A DNA stretch of 64,000 nucleotides from CALJDF01 sp038121105 (GTDB lineage: Bacteria > Pseudomonadota > Alphaproteobacteria > SHVP01). Every line of letters begins with the position of its first letter. Positions within the stretch are counted from its first letter, which is position 1. The position numbers were made by a program, and so were the translations under genes. Below are positions 62,859 through 64,000 of this stretch, piece after piece. The stretch covers positions 1 to 64,000 of the forward strand of contig JAYONB010000005.1 of NCBI GenBank assembly GCA_038121105.1. Direction: 5' to 3'. The notes beneath the pieces are model-generated. The model made no database searches and was not told the origin of the DNA. It was given only the letters and a program-made list of their open reading frames with translations.

Positions 62859-64000
62859 CTATTTGTTAATAGGCACTTTTTTCTTCAGCGCCGATGTGAG
62901 TCTTGCCGCCGACTTGTCGAGGTCTTGCCACGGATCGCGGCTGAGTTGCGTCAGGCGCTCGGGCACGGACTGCCAGTCGAAGTCGCGCGGGTCCTCGATG
63001 TCGCGCAATTCCTCCCACGCCACCGGGGTCGCCACCGGCGCACCCGCGCGGGTCCGCAACGAATACGACGCCACCGCCGTCGCGCCGCGCCCGTTGCGCA
63101 AGTAATCCGCGAAAATCTTGCCTTTGCGTGCCGGCTTTTGCGGATTGTCCGTGTAGCGCTTGGGATGCTTGCGGGCGAGCAGGCGCACCACCCCGTGCGA
63201 GAACCCCTTCATCTCCTTCCAGTCGTGCCGCCGCTCGATCGCCATCACGACGTGCAGCCCTTTGCCGCCGGTGGTGCGCACGAAGCTGGTAATCCCCAGG
63301 TCTTCCAATTCGTCGCGCACCTGAAACGCCGCGTCGACCACGCTGCGCCAATCCACCGACTCGTCGGGATCAAGATCGAACACGATCCGGTCGGGTCGCT
63401 CGATATTGTCGACCTTGCAGCCCCCGGGATGAAACTCGATCACCCCGAATTGCGACAACGACAGCAGACCTTTGGCGTCTTCGATGAACAAATAGTCGTC
63501 GCGCTCTTTTTCGTCGTCGTCGCCGTACATGCCGATCTTCTTGATCTCGGGCGGCATGCCGTCACTGGCGTGGCGCTGATAGAACATGTCGTCCAGCTTG
63601 CCGGTCGGGCAACGCACCAAGGTGATCGGTCGGCCCACGATGTCGGGCAGCATCCAGTCGCCGACCTTGGCGTAGTACAGCGCAAGGTCGAGCTTGGTCG
63701 GCCCGTCCTCGGCGAACATGCGCCGCTCGGGATTGGTGATCCATAGGCCGGCCAGCACCGCGTCGGTCACCAGCTTCGGCTTCACCGGCGCATCGCCCGC
63801 CCCGGCGGCCTTGTCCGCCCGCAGGCCCTTGTAGCGCGCCGCCCGCAAATGGTTCCGCCCGGTCCGGTTGGCGTATTCCACCTCCACGACCAACTTGGGC
63901 TGCACCCACACCGCGTCTTGCACGTCGGCTTCGCTGTCGGGATCGATCACCAAGCTCGCAATTGGCCCGTCGCGCGCGATCTCCTTCAGCGCTTTGATCA
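62859..64000 (-). CDS. ligD: ATP-dependent DNA ligase D, C-terminal part (polymerase domain)
   Basis: The reading frame enters from the right edge and ends at TAG 62859-62861. The visible part starts in the OB-fold end of the ligase domain (KLVVEVEY, HLRAARYKG). It then contains the whole primase-polymerase domain: ITNPERRMF, the DLDP metal site, and the TTGGKGLHVV segment. The ligase-before-polymerase order is that of many alphaproteobacterial LigD proteins. LigD fills and seals broken ends held by Ku. The ligase catalytic core and any nuclease domain lie outside the window. ku follows 65 bases downstream, so they form an operon. Confidence 0.95.
   Translation of the reverse strand, partial: IKALKEIARDGPIASLVIDPDSEADVQDAVWVQPKLVVEVEYANRTGRNHLRAARYKGLRADKAAGAGDAPVKPKLVTDAVLAGLWITNPERRMFAEDGPTKLDLALYYAKVGDWMLPDIVGRPITLVRCPTGKLDDMFYQRHASDGMPPEIKKIGMYGDDDEKERDDYLFIEDAKGLLSLSQFGVIEFHPGGCKVDNIERPDRIVFDLDPDESVDWRSVVDAAFQVRDELEDLGITSFVRTTGGKGLHVVMAIERRHDWKEMKGFSHGVVRLLARKHPKRYTDNPQKPARKGKIFADYLRNGRGATAVASYSLRTRAGAPVATPVAWEELRDIEDPRDFDWQSVPERLTQLSRDPWQDLDKSAARLTSALKKKVPINK

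Overview
The window looks like chromosomal DNA from an alphaproteobacterium, probably near the Rhodospirillales. It is GC-rich and gene-dense, with many 4-base start/stop overlaps. Lineage-typical genes include an IalB-family protein, a DUF2794 protein, several glutathione S-transferases (GSTs), an acetoacetyl-CoA synthetase and a Ku/LigD end-joining module. I found no insertion sequence, integrase, CRISPR array, rRNA or prophage block. One tRNA gene is present, tRNA-Ala(CGC). The organism call is inference; no marker gene settles it.

Layout. 0-8.2 kb: a RidA-like protein with a ThDP-dependent enzyme, a metallo-beta-lactamase-fold hydrolase, a penicillin-acylase-family enzyme, an RmlD-like reductase, and two divergent GSTs, one of which resembles LigE-type beta-etherases. 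8.2-8.6 kb: a non-coding stretch with a strong two-tier inverted repeat. 8.6-16.5 kb: DUF2794, a cation/proton antiporter, a Bax-inhibitor-1 protein, a YbbA/YbbP-like ABC exporter with its SGNH esterase, an RNA 2',3'-cyclic phosphodiesterase and a tyrosine phosphatase. 16.5-24.2 kb: a sirtuin, a universal stress protein, a Lon-like protease split by a stop codon, a zincin, a short-chain dehydrogenase, and two EamA exporters around a GNAT acetyltransferase. 24.3-35.4 kb: acetoacetyl-CoA synthetase, MATE exporter, methyltransferase, IalB, rlmN, small membrane proteins, argG, folD, DUF167, YggT and the tRNA.

35.4-40.3 kb holds a Spy-like protein, a frameshifted adenylate cyclase coupled to a beta-helix membrane protein, a lipoprotein gene with a nonsense codon, and a glutamine amidotransferase. 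40.3-45.2 kb is a tightly packed seven-gene minus-strand operon: PEP-mutase-like lyase, isochorismatase-like hydrolase, two Nu-class-like GSTs, CaiB/BaiF CoA-transferase, RidA-like protein and a FliL-like protein. It is probably a catabolic pathway for an unidentified acid. 45.3-60.7 kb continues with catabolic and redox genes: hydratase, SDR, YHS protein, glyoxalase-II-like hydrolase, maleylacetate reductase, molybdopterin oxidoreductase, flavin monooxygenase-like protein, quinone oxidoreductase, beta-lactamase-fold esterase and aminotransferase. 60.7-64 kb is a non-homologous end-joining locus, ligD-ku, followed by a BRCT-HTH-TPR fusion protein that may be an end-joining accessory factor.

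Three genes carry single-base lesions: the Lon-like gene (TAA), the cyclase (loss of one C) and the lipoprotein gene (TAG). They may be real pseudogenes or consensus errors; the sequence alone cannot decide.
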